NCBI RefSeq assembly: GCF_029946145.1
Contig: NZ_JAQSDY010000027.1
Location: 372,001-436,000 of the forward strand
Direction of reading: 5' to 3'
Origin: Brevundimonas sp.
GTDB lineage: Bacteria > Pseudomonadota > Alphaproteobacteria > Caulobacterales > Caulobacteraceae
Length of the DNA: 64,000 nt
Below, piece by piece: positions 39,916 to 51,085 of the stretch (position 1 is its first letter; each line of letters begins with the position of its first letter). A program made the position numbers and the translations under genes. The notes under the pieces are model-generated. The model was not told where the DNA came from. It saw nothing but the letters and a program-made list of their open reading frames with translations, and did no database searches.

Positions 39916-41501
39916 CCAGCCGGATCGATCCCGCGACCCCGCCGCCCCCGCCGGCGACCGTGCCGGTGCGCCATCCGGTCGAGGCCTGGCTGCGCCTGCT
40001 CGGCTGGGGCTGGGTGCTGATCCGCCACGACGCCCTGGCCCCGCGCGAGATCACCCACCTGCTGCCCGTCTGGGTGCGCTGGCTGGCCCATCTGCTGCAC
40101 GCCTTCGCCGGCAGGGAGGGCCGCGACGGTCGTCCGGGCCAGCGGCTGGGCAAGGCGTTCGAACACCTGGGGCCCGTGGCCATCAAACTGGGTCAGGTCC
40201 TGGCCACCCGCGCCGACATCTTCGGCGTCGAGTTCGCCCGCGATCTGGGGCGATTGAAGGATGCGCTGGAACCCTTCCCGACCGAGCAGGCCCGGCGCGA
40301 GGTCGAGCGCTCGCTGGGCCGGACCGTCGAGAGTCTGTTCACCGATTTCGGCCCGCCGGTCGCCGCCGCCTCGCTGGCGCAGGCGCACCCGGCCTGGCTG
40401 GCCGACGGCCGCAAGGTCGCGGTCAAGGTGCTGCGGCCGGGCGTCGAACGCCGCGTCGCGCAGGGGCTCGATTCCATGCGGCTGGCCGCCCGGCTGGCCG
40501 TCCGCTTCGTGCCGCTGGCGCGCCGGCTGGAGCCCTCGGCCTTCGTCGAGACCATCGCCCGGGCTCTCCAGCTGGAACTGGACATGCGGCTGGAGGCCGC
40601 CGCCGCCTCCGAGCTGAAGGACATCATGGACAGGGTCCGCGCGTCCGGCGGCGGGCATATGACCGCTCCCGCCGTGATCTGGGACGGCGTCGGAAAGCGG
40701 GTGCTGACGCTGGAGTGGGCCACCGGCGTGGCCATGACCGATCCGACGGCCGCCGAGCAGCCGGGGCTGGACCGCAACGGGCTGGCCGACAATCTGGTGC
40801 GCGCCTTCCTGACCCAGGCGCTGGACTACGGCACGTTCCACGCCGACCTGCACGAGGGAAACCTGTTCTGCCATGCGCCCGCCGAACTGACCGCCATCGA
40901 CTTCGGCATCGTCGGCCGGCTGGGCCATGGCGAGCGGCGCTATCTGGCTGAGATCCTGTGGGGCTTCCTGAGCCGCGACTACGACCGCATCAGCCGCGTG
41001 CATTTCGAGGCCGGCTACGTTCCGCCCGAACATTCGGTCGAGGCCTTCGCCCAGGCGCTGCGCGCGGTCGGCGAGCCGGTGATCGGCAAGGCGGCCTCGC
41101 AGGTCTCCATGGGCCGGCTGCTGGGCCAGCTGTTCGAGATAACGGCCCTGTTCGACATGCATCTGCGGCCCGAGCTGATCCTGCTGCAGAAGACCATGGT
41201 CTCGGTCGAGGGCGTGGCCCGACGGCTGAATCCCGACCACGACCTGTGGGAGGCGGCCCGGCCGGTGGTCGAGCAATGGATCCGCCGCGAACTGGGCCCC
41301 CAGGCCCAGGTGCGCGACGCCCTGGAGGAGCTGCGCGCCACGCTGAAGGCCCTGGCCCGGCTGGCGCAGAACCCGCCGCAGCCGCAGACGGTGGTCATCC
41401 GCGAGACCCGGACGCCGGCGTGGATGGTCGTCGGCGTCACCCTCGCCGTGGCGGCGTCCGCGGCCGCCCTTGTTCTGTCGCTTTGGCCCGTCATCGTCTG
41501 A
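39903..41501 (+). CDS. ubiB: UbiB, ABC1-family atypical kinase of ubiquinone biosynthesis
   Basis: 532 aa from a GTG at 39903. The ABC1/ADCK signature KxGQ is present in [16 protein letters not shown], the ATP Lys in [12 protein letters not shown] and the metal-binding [11 protein letters not shown] with [12 protein letters not shown] upstream. Two hydrophobic C-terminal helices ([20 protein letters not shown], in part) anchor it to the inner membrane, as in other UbiB. It supports quinone-ring hydroxylation, probably by extracting lipid precursors. Overlaps ubiE. Confidence 0.96.
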   Translation: MGDLTSRIDPATPPPPPATVPVRHPVEAWLRLLGWGWVLIRHDALAPREITHLLPVWVRWLAHLLHAFAGREGRDGRPGQRLGKAFEHLGPVAIKLGQVLATRADIFGVEFARDLGRLKDALEPFPTEQARREVERSLGRTVESLFTDFGPPVAAASLAQAHPAWLADGRKVAVKVLRPGVERRVAQGLDSMRLAARLAVRFVPLARRLEPSAFVETIARALQLELDMRLEAAAASELKDIMDRVRASGGGHMTAPAVIWDGVGKRVLTLEWATGVAMTDPTAAEQPGLDRNGLADNLVRAFLTQALDYGTFHADLHEGNLFCHAPAELTAIDFGIVGRLGHGERRYLAEILWGFLSRDYDRISRVHFEAGYVPPEHSVEAFAQALRAVGEPVIGKAASQVSMGRLLGQLFEITALFDMHLRPELILLQKTMVSVEGVARRLNPDHDLWEAARPVVEQWIRRELGPQAQVRDALEELRATLKALARLAQNPPQPQTVVIRETRTPAWMVVGVTLAVAASAAALVLSLWPVIV

Positions 41502-41523
41502 GGTCAGTTCTGGAGACGACCCC

Positions 41524-41985
41524 ATGAAGCCGCTTCTGATCGCCGCTGCCCTTCTGCTCGTCCCCGCCGCGGCCCAGGCCCAGGTCGCCGCCGCCGCCAT
41601 TCCGAACAGTTTCGACCGTTCGGCGACCCAGCCCCGCCAGGCCGCGCCCGTCCCCGCACCAGCCGCCGCCGCGCCCGCGACGGCCGCCACGCCCGCCAAC
41701 CCCAGGTCCGAAGAAGTCCTGCGCGAGATCATCGCGGGCGGTCAGGCCGGCGCCCTTCCCTATGCGCTGATGACCGACGATCTCGCCGCCAAGGTCCGCG
41801 AGCAGGAGGCCGCCGTGCTGCCGATCCTGCAGGGCTTCGGCGCGATCCAGGCCCTCGACTTCGCCGGCAGCCAGGAGGGCGCCGACCTGTTCGCCGTCAC
41901 CTTCGCCACGGCCGCGACCCAGTGGATCATCGGCTTCGACGAAAGCGGCAAGGTCGACGCCCTGCTGTTCCGCCCCGCCGAATAG
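41524..41985 (+). CDS. Exported hypothetical protein
   Basis: 153 aa. Signal peptide MKPLLIAAALLLVPAAAQAQ, then a Pro/Ala-rich linker and a small alpha/beta domain (LPYALMTDDLAAKVREQEAA; ADLFAVTFATAATQWIIGF) that looks like a DUF3887/NTF2-like fold. Such domains often form dimers with a pocket; no catalytic residues can be named. GGAG is eight bases before the ATG. It lies 22 bases after ubiB and could be cotranscribed. Confidence 0.7.
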   Translation: MKPLLIAAALLLVPAAAQAQVAAAAIPNSFDRSATQPRQAAPVPAPAAAAPATAATPANPRSEEVLREIIAGGQAGALPYALMTDDLAAKVREQEAAVLPILQGFGAIQALDFAGSQEGADLFAVTFATAATQWIIGFDESGKVDALLFRPAE

Positions 41986-41991
41986 CCGCCT

Positions 41992-42396
41992 TCAGTCGTC
42001 GGAGCCGGGCCGTCCCCGCCCGCTCTTGATCGTCGATCGTTTGGCCTTGCCCTCCAGCCGCCGCTCTTTCGAGGCGCGCGTCGGCTTGGTCGGCACGCGA
42101 TAGACCGGCGCGATCGAGGCCTTGTCGACCAGTCCCTGCAGCCGCTCGACGGCGTCGGCCCGGTTCCGCTCCTGGGTGCGATAGCGCACGGCGGTGATCA
42201 GGATCACCCCGTCCAGCGTCAGCCGGCTGCCCGCCAGCTTCATCAGCCGCGCCCGAACCGGCTCTGTCAGCGACGGCGAATTGCGCGCGTCGAACCGCAT
42301 CTGCACCGCGGTCGACACCTTGTTGACGTTCTGCCCGCCCGGCCCGCCGGCGCGGAAGAAGCGGAACTCCAGCTCGCTCTCGGGGATGACGGTCAT
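41992..42396 (-). CDS. arfB: Alternative ribosome-rescue factor ArfB
   Basis: 134 aa peptidyl-tRNA hydrolase of the release-factor fold. GGPGGQNVNK (the GGQ catalytic loop) is at residues ~17-26. The C-terminal tail (KERRLEGKAKRSTIKSGRGR) is the basic extension that enters the empty mRNA channel. It frees ribosomes stalled on non-stop mRNAs. The start overlaps the upstream yaiI-like stop by four bases (ATGA). Confidence 0.95.
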   Translation of the reverse strand: MTVIPESELEFRFFRAGGPGGQNVNKVSTAVQMRFDARNSPSLTEPVRARLMKLAGSRLTLDGVILITAVRYRTQERNRADAVERLQGLVDKASIAPVYRVPTKPTRASKERRLEGKAKRSTIKSGRGRPGSDD

Positions 42397-42854
42397 CGGG
42401 GCCCCCGCTTCGCCCGCACCACGGCCTGGTCCAGCGCCTGCAGGAAGGCCGATCGGTCCTTCGGCCCGAACGGCGGCGGCCCCGAGGTCGCCACCCCCAT
42501 CGACCGCAGATGCTCCCCCACCATCCGCCCGGCGAGCGCCGAGCCGATCGAGTCCGGCGTGAACGGCTGGCCGTTCGACTTCAGCGCCTGCGCTCCGGCC
42601 TTGAGGCAGCGGTCGGCCAGCGGAATGTCGGCGGTGATGACGATGTCGCCCGGCCCCGCCCGCTCGGCGATCCAGTCGTCGGCGATGTCCGGCCCGGCGT
42701 CGACCACCACCTGTTCGATCCAGGTCTCGCGCGGCGTGTTGATCCAGCTGTTGGACACCACGAACACATGCAGGCCGTACCGCGCCGCCACCCGATAGAC
42801 CTCGTCCTTCACCGGACAGGCGTCGGCGTCGATGAAGAGGCGGGGCAGGGTCAT
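42393..42854 (-). CDS. YaiI/YqxD family protein (DUF188, PIN-like)
   Basis: 153 aa. DADACPVKDEVYRVAARYGL at the N-terminus, DIVITADIPLADRCLKAGA and GRMVGEHLRSMG are the conserved blocks of the family, whose fold is PIN-like with several acidic residues that could bind a metal. No function is established. Coupled to arfB by a four-base overlap. Confidence 0.93.
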   Translation of the reverse strand: MTLPRLFIDADACPVKDEVYRVAARYGLHVFVVSNSWINTPRETWIEQVVVDAGPDIADDWIAERAGPGDIVITADIPLADRCLKAGAQALKSNGQPFTPDSIGSALAGRMVGEHLRSMGVATSGPPPFGPKDRSAFLQALDQAVVRAKRGPR

Positions 42855-42870
42855 GGGCGGCACCATACCT

Positions 42871-43015
42871 CTCCCTCCCCCTCCGGGGGAGGGTCGTCGG
42901 CGCGTCAGCGACGACGGGGTGGGGACGCTTCGGCGAGACAGGAGCCGGCGCTCTCGTCGCCGAGCCCTCCCCACCCGGTCGCTTCGCGACCACCCTCCCC
43001 CGGAGGGGGAGGGAG
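42871..43015. repeat. Hairpin-rich inverted repeat
   Basis: CTCCCTCCCCCTCCGGGGGA on the left and CCCCCGGAGGGGGAGGGAG on the right; middle hairpin GGTCGCTTCGCGACC. It is a close relative of the element between the terminase genes at 22150. It separates the yaiI-like gene start from the end of the amidohydrolase gene. Confidence 0.8.
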
Positions 43016-43029
43016 AACCGGCCTGCGCC

Positions 43030-44382
43030 CTACCTTGTATACGCCGGTGGCATCGCCCCTTCGCCGCCCGTCGCATAGCGGTCGCGCAGCAGGAACTGGC
43101 GGCTGGTCGGGGCCTGTTCGGCGCCGCCGATGAAGATGGTCTCGGCGATGCTGAGCGGCTCCAGCGGATCGCCGGACCAGACCACCACATCGGCCGCCGC
43201 CCCGGCGCGCAGCTCGCCGAACTGGCCGGCCATGCCGAAGATCCTGGCCGGATTGACCGTGATCGCCTCGATCGCCGCATCGTACGGCAGGCCGTGCGAA
43301 ACGGCGTTGCCGGCGTTGTAGCGGGTCTCCCGCACCCGGTGAGAGCCGTCATTGCCCTTGATCGCGATCACCACACCGGCGGCGTCCAGCGCCGCGGCGT
43401 TCTCCATCCGCACGGCGCGCGTTTCGAGACTGCCCGGCAGGTTGGAGATCGGGTTCAGCAGCACCGGCACGCCCGCCGCCACGATCTGATCGGCGACCAG
43501 CCAGCCCTCTTCCGCGCCGTCCAGGATCACCTTCACACCCTCCTCACGCGCCAGCCGCAGCACCTGCTGGATGTCGGCCGCGCGGTGCACGGTGACGATC
43601 AGCGGCATGCTCCCGTTGGCGACCGGGATCAGCGCCTCCAGATCGGCCCGCGACAGGCTGAGGTCGCGCAGGCCCGCCCGGTCGTAGGCGGCCTTGTTGC
43701 GCGCATACAGCCGCACCTCGGCCAGGGTTTCCCTGAACTGGGTGAACTCGGCTCCGCGCGCCCCGCCGGCGACGCTGGCGCCGGCCTCGCCGAACGGAGC
43801 GACCATGGCCACCCGCGGCTTGACCAGAATGTCGGTCCCCTGCGCCAGATGGATCACCGCCGCCTGTCCGGCGAACAGGCTGGGCGCCTGATAACCGCCC
43901 TCGCCCACGCCGGCGAAGTCCGAGGAACCGTCGTCATGGGCGTGGCCGCCCGAGCTTCCCGGATGGCTGGGCACGACGATGGCCCGGGTGATGCCGCCCA
44001 GACGGGCGACCGGCAGGGTGAAGGACCACGGGTCCAGCCCGTAGCTGACGTCGAACGAGGCGCTGATCGAATTGGCGCCGTTCGACTGGTCGTCCGACCC
44101 GCCCACCGACGAGATTTCCGAGGCGCCCAGGCCGCTGTCCACGGCCACGAAGCCGGGAGCGACCACCTTGCCGCGCGCATCGATGACGCGGGCGCCCGAC
44201 GGCGCGGCCCCGGTCCCGACCGAGACGACCCGGCCGTTCTGGATCACCACCGTCCCGTTTTCGATGACGGAGGTTCCGGTCAGCACCCGCCCGCCGGTGA
44301 TGGCGGTCAGGGACTGGGCGAAGGCGGGCGATGTCAGGGCGGCGGCGCAGGCCGCGCCGAGGATGAGGCTCTTGAGGCGCAT
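43030..44382 (-). CDS. Exported amidohydrolase-fold protein lacking the HxH metal motif
   Basis: 450 aa with a signal peptide (MRLKSLILGAACAAALTSPA). The amidohydrolase frame is complete (GGRVLTGTSVIENGTVVIQ at the start; LRAGAAADVVVWSGDPLEPL at the end), but where active members have PGxxDxHxH it reads PGFVAVDSGLGASE, with no histidines. Other candidate ligands (VTVHRAAD) remain. It may be a pseudoenzyme partner of the next protein, with which it is coupled: its ATG overlaps the upstream stop as TGATG. Alternatively it binds metal in another way. Confidence 0.82.
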   Translation of the reverse strand: MRLKSLILGAACAAALTSPAFAQSLTAITGGRVLTGTSVIENGTVVIQNGRVVSVGTGAAPSGARVIDARGKVVAPGFVAVDSGLGASEISSVGGSDDQSNGANSISASFDVSYGLDPWSFTLPVARLGGITRAIVVPSHPGSSGGHAHDDGSSDFAGVGEGGYQAPSLFAGQAAVIHLAQGTDILVKPRVAMVAPFGEAGASVAGGARGAEFTQFRETLAEVRLYARNKAAYDRAGLRDLSLSRADLEALIPVANGSMPLIVTVHRAADIQQVLRLAREEGVKVILDGAEEGWLVADQIVAAGVPVLLNPISNLPGSLETRAVRMENAAALDAAGVVIAIKGNDGSHRVRETRYNAGNAVSHGLPYDAAIEAITVNPARIFGMAGQFGELRAGAAADVVVWSGDPLEPLSIAETIFIGGAEQAPTSRQFLLRDRYATGGEGAMPPAYTR

Positions 44383-45875
44383 CAGCGGGCTCCCTGCGGG
44401 ACGTTGGCGGCGGACAGACCATAGCCGGGCTGGCCCAGCTCATAGTCGGACAGCGGCTGATAGGCCGGGTTCATGCGGTCGAAGCTCAGGCCGCCGTCGA
44501 TGAAGACCTGGTCGGCGCGGGCGTAGACGCTGAACGGATTGGCGCTCCAGATCACCACGTCGGCGCGCTTGCCGGGCTCCAGCGAGCCGGTCTGGTCGGC
44601 GATGCCCAGCGACCGGGCCGGGTTCAGGGTGATCCAGCTCATCGCCCGCTCCTCGGAGATGGTCATCCCCATGCGGCGGCCGGCGGCGAGACCCGCGGCG
44701 GCTTCCTGGTTCAAACGCTGGGTCAGTTCGGCGTCGTCCGAGTGGATGACCGCGCACGACCCCTGCGGCGCGTCGACCAGGGCGGCGTTGGCCTCGACCG
44801 CGTCCAGGGCTTCCATCTTGAAGCCCCACCAGCCGGTCCACATGTCGGCGCAGATGCCCTCGCGGGCCAGCAGCGGCGCGATCTTGTAGGCCTCGATGGC
44901 GTGGTGGAAGGCGGTGATCTCGTAGCCGAACTCCCTGGAGATATCGATCATCACCGCCATTTCGTCGGCGCGGTAGCAGTGGTTCTGCACCAGCACCGAT
45001 CCGTCCAGCACCCCGACCAGGGTTTCCAGCTGCAGGTTGCGGGTCGGCGGCGATCCCTCGCCGTCATCGCGCCACTTGTCCCATTTGGCCTTGTACTCGC
45101 GGGCGGCGATGAAGGCGGCGCGATAGCCGGCGACATTGCCCATGCCGGTGGCCGGCGAGGTGTTGCGGCCTCCGTAGACGCGGCTGGGGTTCTCGCCGCA
45201 GGCCATCTTCAGACCGTAGGGGGCGCCGGGCATCTTCATGCCCTGCATGGTCACCGAGGGCACATTGCGCACCGTCACGCCGCGCCCGCCGAACAGATTG
45301 GCCGAACCGGGCAGGATCTGGAGCGTGGTCACCCCGCCCGCGCGGGCGGCGTTGAAGCCGGGATCCTGGGGCCACAGCGAATGCTCCGCCCAGACCTGGG
45401 CGGTGTTCGGATTGGTCGCCTCATTGCCGTCGCTCATGCCCTGCACGCCGGGCGAGGGATAGACGCCGAGGTGCGAGTGCACGTCGATGATGCCCGGGGT
45501 CACGAACCGGCCGCGCGCGTCGACCACGCGGTGGCCGCCGGGAACCGGGGTCGAGGCGTCGCCCACCGCGGCCACCTTGCCGTCGGTGACGATGACCACG
45601 CCATTCTCGATCTTCTGGCCGGCGCCGGTGAAGACCGTTCCGCCGACGATGGCCATGTTCTCGCGCGGCAGGCCGCGATAGGTCGAGGGGAAGGGGTCGG
45701 GGTTGGCCGCATAGTCCAGGCCCCGGGCCAGGGGCTGGCGCGCCTCATCGGATGAGTCATCGGACGACGGCGTGTCGTCGCCTCCCGTCGTGGCGCAGGC
45801 CGAAAGAGCCAGTGAGCCCGCGAGCACGCAGGCGAGGACGGCGAGGCTGGAACCCCGCAAGGCGTGAAGTCTCAT
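44382..45875 (-). CDS. Amidohydrolase, predicted lipoprotein
   Basis: 497 aa. An N-terminal lipobox (VLAGSLALSAC) follows a hydrophobic stretch, so it is probably lipid-anchored. The metal motif GIIDVHSHLG is intact; further His in QNHCYRADE and AFHHAIEAY and an Asp in VIHSDDAELTQRL complete a metal-dependent hydrolase site. The end SLEPGKRADVVIWSANPFSV is typical of imidazolonepropionase-like amidohydrolases. Start 45875 (GGGGAG seven bases upstream) is preferred to the longer frame. Substrate unknown, perhaps cyclic peptides or amides. First of a coupled pair. Confidence 0.88.
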   Translation of the reverse strand: MRLHALRGSSLAVLACVLAGSLALSACATTGGDDTPSSDDSSDEARQPLARGLDYAANPDPFPSTYRGLPRENMAIVGGTVFTGAGQKIENGVVIVTDGKVAAVGDASTPVPGGHRVVDARGRFVTPGIIDVHSHLGVYPSPGVQGMSDGNEATNPNTAQVWAEHSLWPQDPGFNAARAGGVTTLQILPGSANLFGGRGVTVRNVPSVTMQGMKMPGAPYGLKMACGENPSRVYGGRNTSPATGMGNVAGYRAAFIAAREYKAKWDKWRDDGEGSPPTRNLQLETLVGVLDGSVLVQNHCYRADEMAVMIDISREFGYEITAFHHAIEAYKIAPLLAREGICADMWTGWWGFKMEALDAVEANAALVDAPQGSCAVIHSDDAELTQRLNQEAAAGLAAGRRMGMTISEERAMSWITLNPARSLGIADQTGSLEPGKRADVVIWSANPFSVYARADQVFIDGGLSFDRMNPAYQPLSDYELGQPGYGLSAANVPQGAR

Positions 45876-45970
45876 CGAACGCTCCCCTGATACGCCCGAT
45901 CCGAGAGTGGGGGGCGTACGTCGGAGCGGATTACAAAAGCCTCCGGGGCGCCGCGTCAAAGCCGGAAACA

Positions 45971-46258
45971 TTACAAACCGGTAAGGCGGGCTTTCAGTTC
46001 GGGTTCGGACAGACCGTCGACCCCGACCATCTTGGTCCGCGACTGGCCGCCCCGCTGAATGGCCACGACCGATTTCGGCACGCCGAGCGCCTTGGCGAGC
46101 AGTTTGACCAAGGCCTCATTCGCCTCGCCCTCGACCGGCCGGGCGCGCACGCGGACCTTGAGGACGGTCCGCCCCTCGGCGTCCACATCCCAGCCGTCGA
46201 TGCGATCGGCGGACGCGCCGGGGGTCAGACGGACGGCGATGCGCGCTTGTTTACTCAA
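45971..46258 (-). CDS. DUF167/YggU family protein
   Basis: 95 aa. Starts MSKQARIAVRLTPGASADRI and carries the family core VRARPVEGEANEALVKLLAK and GGQSRTKMVGVDG. Small alpha/beta protein widespread in bacteria and mitochondria, without assigned function; it often lies next to yggT. Here it stands 96 bases upstream of the lipoprotein amidohydrolase start. Confidence 0.92.
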   Translation of the reverse strand: MSKQARIAVRLTPGASADRIDGWDVDAEGRTVLKVRVRARPVEGEANEALVKLLAKALGVPKSVVAIQRGGQSRTKMVGVDGLSEPELKARLTGL

Positions 46259-46259
46259 T

Positions 46260-46391
46260 TCCGCTCATCCCGGCGAAAGCCGGGACCCAGTGCCTTCGTG
46301 GGGCACGGTGCGTGGGATGAGTGTCAGCGCCAAGCCGGTTCAACCGATCGCCCAAAGAACTGGGTCCCGGCTTTCGCCGGGATGAGCGGAG
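46260..46391. repeat. Inverted repeat, CCGCTCATCCCGGCGAAAGC family
   Basis: Arms CCGCTCATCCCGGCGAAAGC from ~46261 and GCTTTCGCCGGGATGAGCGG to ~46390 are perfect reverse complements. The internal GATCGCCCAAAG is shared with the element at 3482. It lies between the etfA end and the DUF167 start. Confidence 0.85.
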
Positions 46392-46402
46392 AGAGAGAAT
46401 GC

Positions 46403-47332
46403 CTACCCCAGCGCCTTCATCAGCTCCGGCACCACCGTCTTGTAGTCGCCGACGATGCCGTAGTCCGCGACCTGGAAGATCGGGGCGTCGGCGTCCTTGT
46501 TGATGGCGACGATGACCTTGGAGTCCTTCATGCCGGCGAGGTGCTGGATGGCGCCCGAGATGCCGATGGCGATGTAGAGGGCCGGGGCCACCACCTTGCC
46601 GGTCTGGCCGACCTGATAGTCGTTGGGGGCGTAGCCCGCGTCCACGGCGGCGCGCGAGGCGCCCACGGCCGCGCCCAGCTTGTCGGCCAGCGGGTCCATG
46701 ACGGCGTGGAATTCCTCGGCCGAACCGAGGGCCCGGCCGCCCGAGACGACGATCTTGGCCGCGCCCAGTTCCGGCCGGTCCGACTTGACCATTTCCTCGT
46801 TGACGAAGGCGGCCTTGCCGCCGTCGGCGCCCGCGACGGTCTCGACCTTGGCCGAGCCGCCCTCGGCCGCCGCGTCGAAGCTGGTCGGACGCACGGTGAT
46901 GACCTTCTTGGCGTCGCCCGACTGGATCGTCTCCAGGGCGTTGCCGGCGTAGATCGGGCGTACGAAGGTGTCGTTCGACACGACCTCGATGATGTCAGAG
47001 ATCGGGGCCACGTCCAGTTTGGCGGCGATCCGGGGCATGAAATTCTTGCCGTCGGTGGTCGCGGGCGAAAGGATGGCGTCATAGCCGCCGGCGAGGCCGA
47101 CCACGGTCGCCTCGACCGCCTCGGCCAGCTGGTGGCCCAGGCCGGCGCTCTCGGCCAGCAGGACCTTGCGCACGCCGGCAATCTTCGCGGCGGCATCGGC
47201 CGCGGCCTTCGAGCCCTGACCGATGACCAGAACATCGACCTCGCCCGACAGCTTCAGGGCGGCGGTGACGGTCTTGTGGGTGGTGTCGCGGACGGTGTCG
47301 CCGTCGCGGTCGGCGATAACGAGAACGGCCAT
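46403..47332 (-). CDS. etfA: Electron transfer flavoprotein subunit alpha
   Basis: 309 aa. Binds FAD; accepts electrons from acyl-CoA and other dehydrogenases with EtfB and passes them to ETF:quinone oxidoreductase. The FAD-domain signatures [55 protein letters not shown] and [20 protein letters not shown] are all intact. Its ATG overlaps the etfB stop (TAATG), so translation is coupled. Confidence 0.97.
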   Translation of the reverse strand: MAVLVIADRDGDTVRDTTHKTVTAALKLSGEVDVLVIGQGSKAAADAAAKIAGVRKVLLAESAGLGHQLAEAVEATVVGLAGGYDAILSPATTDGKNFMPRIAAKLDVAPISDIIEVVSNDTFVRPIYAGNALETIQSGDAKKVITVRPTSFDAAAEGGSAKVETVAGADGGKAAFVNEEMVKSDRPELGAAKIVVSGGRALGSAEEFHAVMDPLADKLGAAVGASRAAVDAGYAPNDYQVGQTGKVVAPALYIAIGISGAIQHLAGMKDSKVIVAINKDADAPIFQVADYGIVGDYKTVVPELMKALG

Positions 47333-48096
47333 TACAGGACCCCCGCGGTCTTGAGTTTCGCAACCAGTTCGGCGGCGTCGGCCACCTTGATCCCGGCCGA
47401 GCGCTGCGGCGGGGCCGTGACCTTGAGCACCTTCAGGCGCGGCGCCGTGTCGACGCCATAGTCGGCGACCGCCTTGACGGCGATCTCCTTCTTCTTGGCC
47501 TTCATGATGTTGGGCAGGGAGGCGTAGCGCGGGGTGTTGAGCCGCAGATCGACCGACACCACCGCCGGCAGGGTCGCCGACAGGGTCTGCAGGCCGCCGT
47601 CGACCTCGCGCGTCACCGTCGCCTTGCCGTCGGCCAGCACGATCTTGCCGGCGAAGGTCGCCTGGGGCCAATCCAGCAGGGCGGCCAGCATCTGGCCGAC
47701 CGCATTGTTGTCGCCGTCGATCGACTGCTTGCCCAGCAGGACCAGATCCGGCTTCTCCTCGTCGACCACGGCCTTCAGCAGCCTGGCCACCGCCAGCGGT
47801 TCCAGATCGGCGTCCGACTGGATCAGCAGGCCCCGGTCCGCGCCCATGGCCAGGGCCGTGCGGATGGTCTCCTGCGCCTGGGTCACGCCGATGGAGACGA
47901 CCACGATCTCGGTCACGGTCCCGGCCGCGTGATGCTCCTTGCCCTCCTTCATGCGCACGGCTTCCTCGACGGCGATCTCGTCGAACGGATTCATGCTCAT
48001 CTTGACGTTGGCCAGATCAACGCCGGTCTGGTCCGCCTTGACGCGAGCCTTGACGTTGTAGTCGATCACCCGTTTGACGGGGACGAGAACCTTCAT
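47332..48096 (-). CDS. etfB: Electron transfer flavoprotein subunit beta
   Basis: 254 aa partner of EtfA, binding [23 protein letters not shown] at the start, [18 protein letters not shown] and the ETF beta signature [20 protein letters not shown] are present; the recognition loop for partner dehydrogenases lies in [15 protein letters not shown]. The start 48096 is the conserved Met; the frame is open 27 codons upstream. First gene of etfBA. Confidence 0.97.
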   Translation of the reverse strand: MKVLVPVKRVIDYNVKARVKADQTGVDLANVKMSMNPFDEIAVEEAVRMKEGKEHHAAGTVTEIVVVSIGVTQAQETIRTALAMGADRGLLIQSDADLEPLAVARLLKAVVDEEKPDLVLLGKQSIDGDNNAVGQMLAALLDWPQATFAGKIVLADGKATVTREVDGGLQTLSATLPAVVSVDLRLNTPRYASLPNIMKAKKKEIAVKAVADYGVDTAPRLKVLKVTAPPQRSAGIKVADAAELVAKLKTAGVL

Positions 48097-48218
48097 TGTA
48101 ATATCCACGAAAGCGCCGGAATGTTGGGTGAGGGAATGGTACGCCTCATCCGGCCTGTCAACGTAACGCCGCGTCAACGGAGCCGATCCTCCGCGCCGCC
48201 CAGCCTCGGAAACTGACC

Positions 48219-48551
48219 ATGCACCGCCTCCTGACCATGAAACGGCTCAGCATCCTGTTCCTGAGCGCCTTCGCCGTCCTGATGGGCGGCATGTTCGCCT
48301 ACGAGAGCCTCGTCATCGCGCCCGGCGACCGTTGCGAAGCGGGCGGCAAATGGTGGGACCCGCAGGACCGGGTCTGCGCCCAGCCCATCTCCATCGCCGA
48401 GATCACCGGTCGTCCCAACCCCGGCGAGCGCGCCGCGGCCTCGGCCGAAAAGAACCGCGAACTGGTGGCGATCGAGGACTCGCTTGCGGCCCAGCAGAAG
48501 GCCCGCGACGCTGACGCCGACCGCCAGCGCGCCGCCCTGGCCGCGCAATAA
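48219..48551 (+). CDS. Small membrane-anchored hypothetical protein
   Basis: 110 aa (104 if the start is 48237). One N-terminal hydrophobic segment ([20 protein letters not shown]) is followed by a short domain with two Cys (DRCEAGG, DRVCAQP) and a charged helical tail rich in Ala, Glu and Arg. Not recognised; the Trp-containing [20 protein letters not shown] block is conserved-looking. Divergent from etfB. Confidence 0.65.
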   Translation: MHRLLTMKRLSILFLSAFAVLMGGMFAYESLVIAPGDRCEAGGKWWDPQDRVCAQPISIAEITGRPNPGERAAASAEKNRELVAIEDSLAAQQKARDADADRQRAALAAQ

Positions 48552-48734
48552 TTCGAACGGCGCCGGAAAGCCTGCGTCCGTTTTTGGCGTAGCCGCATGT
48601 TTGACTGACCGCGACCTCAGGTCCGGTCTTTGACGATCGAATCGCACCGGGAAGACCTGACGACCGTTCGGAGTGGACCGACCGCGCCGGCGTGCCGTGC
48701 ACTCTGTGCACCGTGTTTTTGGTCGCGGACGCGG

Positions 48735-49307
48735 CTAGCGGGTCGCCCCGGGCTTCCACTTCACGTCGTCCGCCCCGTTGGCGTTGGCCCGGCGGGCGGC
48801 GACGAACAGGTGGTCCGACAGCCGGTTGAGATAGCGGATCGACGCCGGCGTCACCGCCTCGCCCGCCTCGACCAGACGCACGGCCTCGCGTTCGGCCCGG
48901 CGCGCCACGGTGCGGGCCAGATGCAGATGGACCGCCAGCGGCGATCCGCCCGGCAGGATGAAACTGTCCAGTTCCTTCAGGCTCTCGTTCATCCAGTCGA
49001 TCTCGGCCTCCAGCCGCTCGACCTGGCTGTCGAGGATGCGCAGCGCCTCCCATTTGGGCGGCGGCTCCAGCGGCGTGGCCAGATCGGCGCCGAGGTCGAA
49101 CAGCTCGTTCTGGATCCGGCCCAGCATGGCGTCGATGCGGTCGTGCTGGCCGGAATGCAGCCGCGCCGCGCCGACGACGGCGTTCAGCTCGTCGACCGCG
49201 CCATAGGCCTCGACCCGGGGGTTGCTCTTGGACACGGGCGCGCCCGAGGCCAGGCGCGTCTGTCCGCCGTCGCCGGTCTTCGTATAGATGCGGTTCAGGA
49301 CGACCAC
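48735..49307 (-). CDS. ATP:cob(I)alamin adenosyltransferase, PduO type
   Basis: 190 aa. It makes adenosylcobalamin from cob(I)alamin and ATP. The N-terminal ATP loop NRIYTKTGDGGQTRLASG, VEAYGAVDELNAVVG, and the C-terminal TPASIRYLNRLSDHLFVAAR with the Arg and Asp of the subunit-interface site are intact. Serves adenosylcobalamin-dependent enzymes such as methylmalonyl-CoA mutase, none of which is in the window. Its start lies four bases from the twin-TM gene stop. Confidence 0.95.
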   Translation of the reverse strand: MVVLNRIYTKTGDGGQTRLASGAPVSKSNPRVEAYGAVDELNAVVGAARLHSGQHDRIDAMLGRIQNELFDLGADLATPLEPPPKWEALRILDSQVERLEAEIDWMNESLKELDSFILPGGSPLAVHLHLARTVARRAEREAVRLVEAGEAVTPASIRYLNRLSDHLFVAARRANANGADDVKWKPGATR

Positions 49308-49311
49308 GGGC

Positions 49312-49518
49312 TCAGGCGCCGTGCGTGGATTTCCACCACATTCCGACGCACAGCAGCGCGATCGCCACCGCCTGCAACGCGACCCGCAGCCGCATCAGCT
49401 TGTTGGAATGCGACCGCGCATAATCGCCCCCGCGGTACAGCGAATAGATGCCGAAGCCCAGGGTCACGGCCACCGCCGCGATGGCCAGCAGGATCAGGAT
49501 GTTCAGAACGTCGCCCAT
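49312..49518 (-). CDS. Twin transmembrane (HIG1-like) protein
   Basis: 68 aa with two membrane helices (ILILLAIAAVAVTLGFGIYS and VALQAVAIALLCVGMWWKST) joined by a basic loop (RGGDYARSHSNKLMRLR). The HSNKLMRLRV stretch is the core of HIG1-type proteins, whose mitochondrial relatives act on respiratory complexes. Placed four bases before the adenosyltransferase gene, this pairing is conserved-looking in alphaproteobacteria. Confidence 0.85.
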   Translation of the reverse strand: MGDVLNILILLAIAAVAVTLGFGIYSLYRGGDYARSHSNKLMRLRVALQAVAIALLCVGMWWKSTHGA

Positions 49519-49574
49519 GACCGCAATCTAGTCGGCGCGGCGCCGCGAAGCCAGCGCCCGGGTCCTTCCGCAGC

Positions 49575-49609
49575 AAAAAGGGCCCGCGTCCGAATGGCGC
49601 GGGCCCCTT
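49575..49609 (-). terminator. Intrinsic terminator of ahcY
   Basis: Stem GGGCCCGCG / CGCGGGCCC with a nine-base loop; on the minus strand it is followed by CTTTTTGC. Confidence 0.88.
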
Positions 49610-49630
49610 CAGTCTCCCGGGCCAAGCGGC

Positions 49631-51022
<1,392 letters not shown>

Positions 51023-51085
51023 GAAGGGGGCTTTCCGGGAAGACTGTTCGCGCGGCCTATAGACCGGTCCCGGTCCCGGAGCAAG

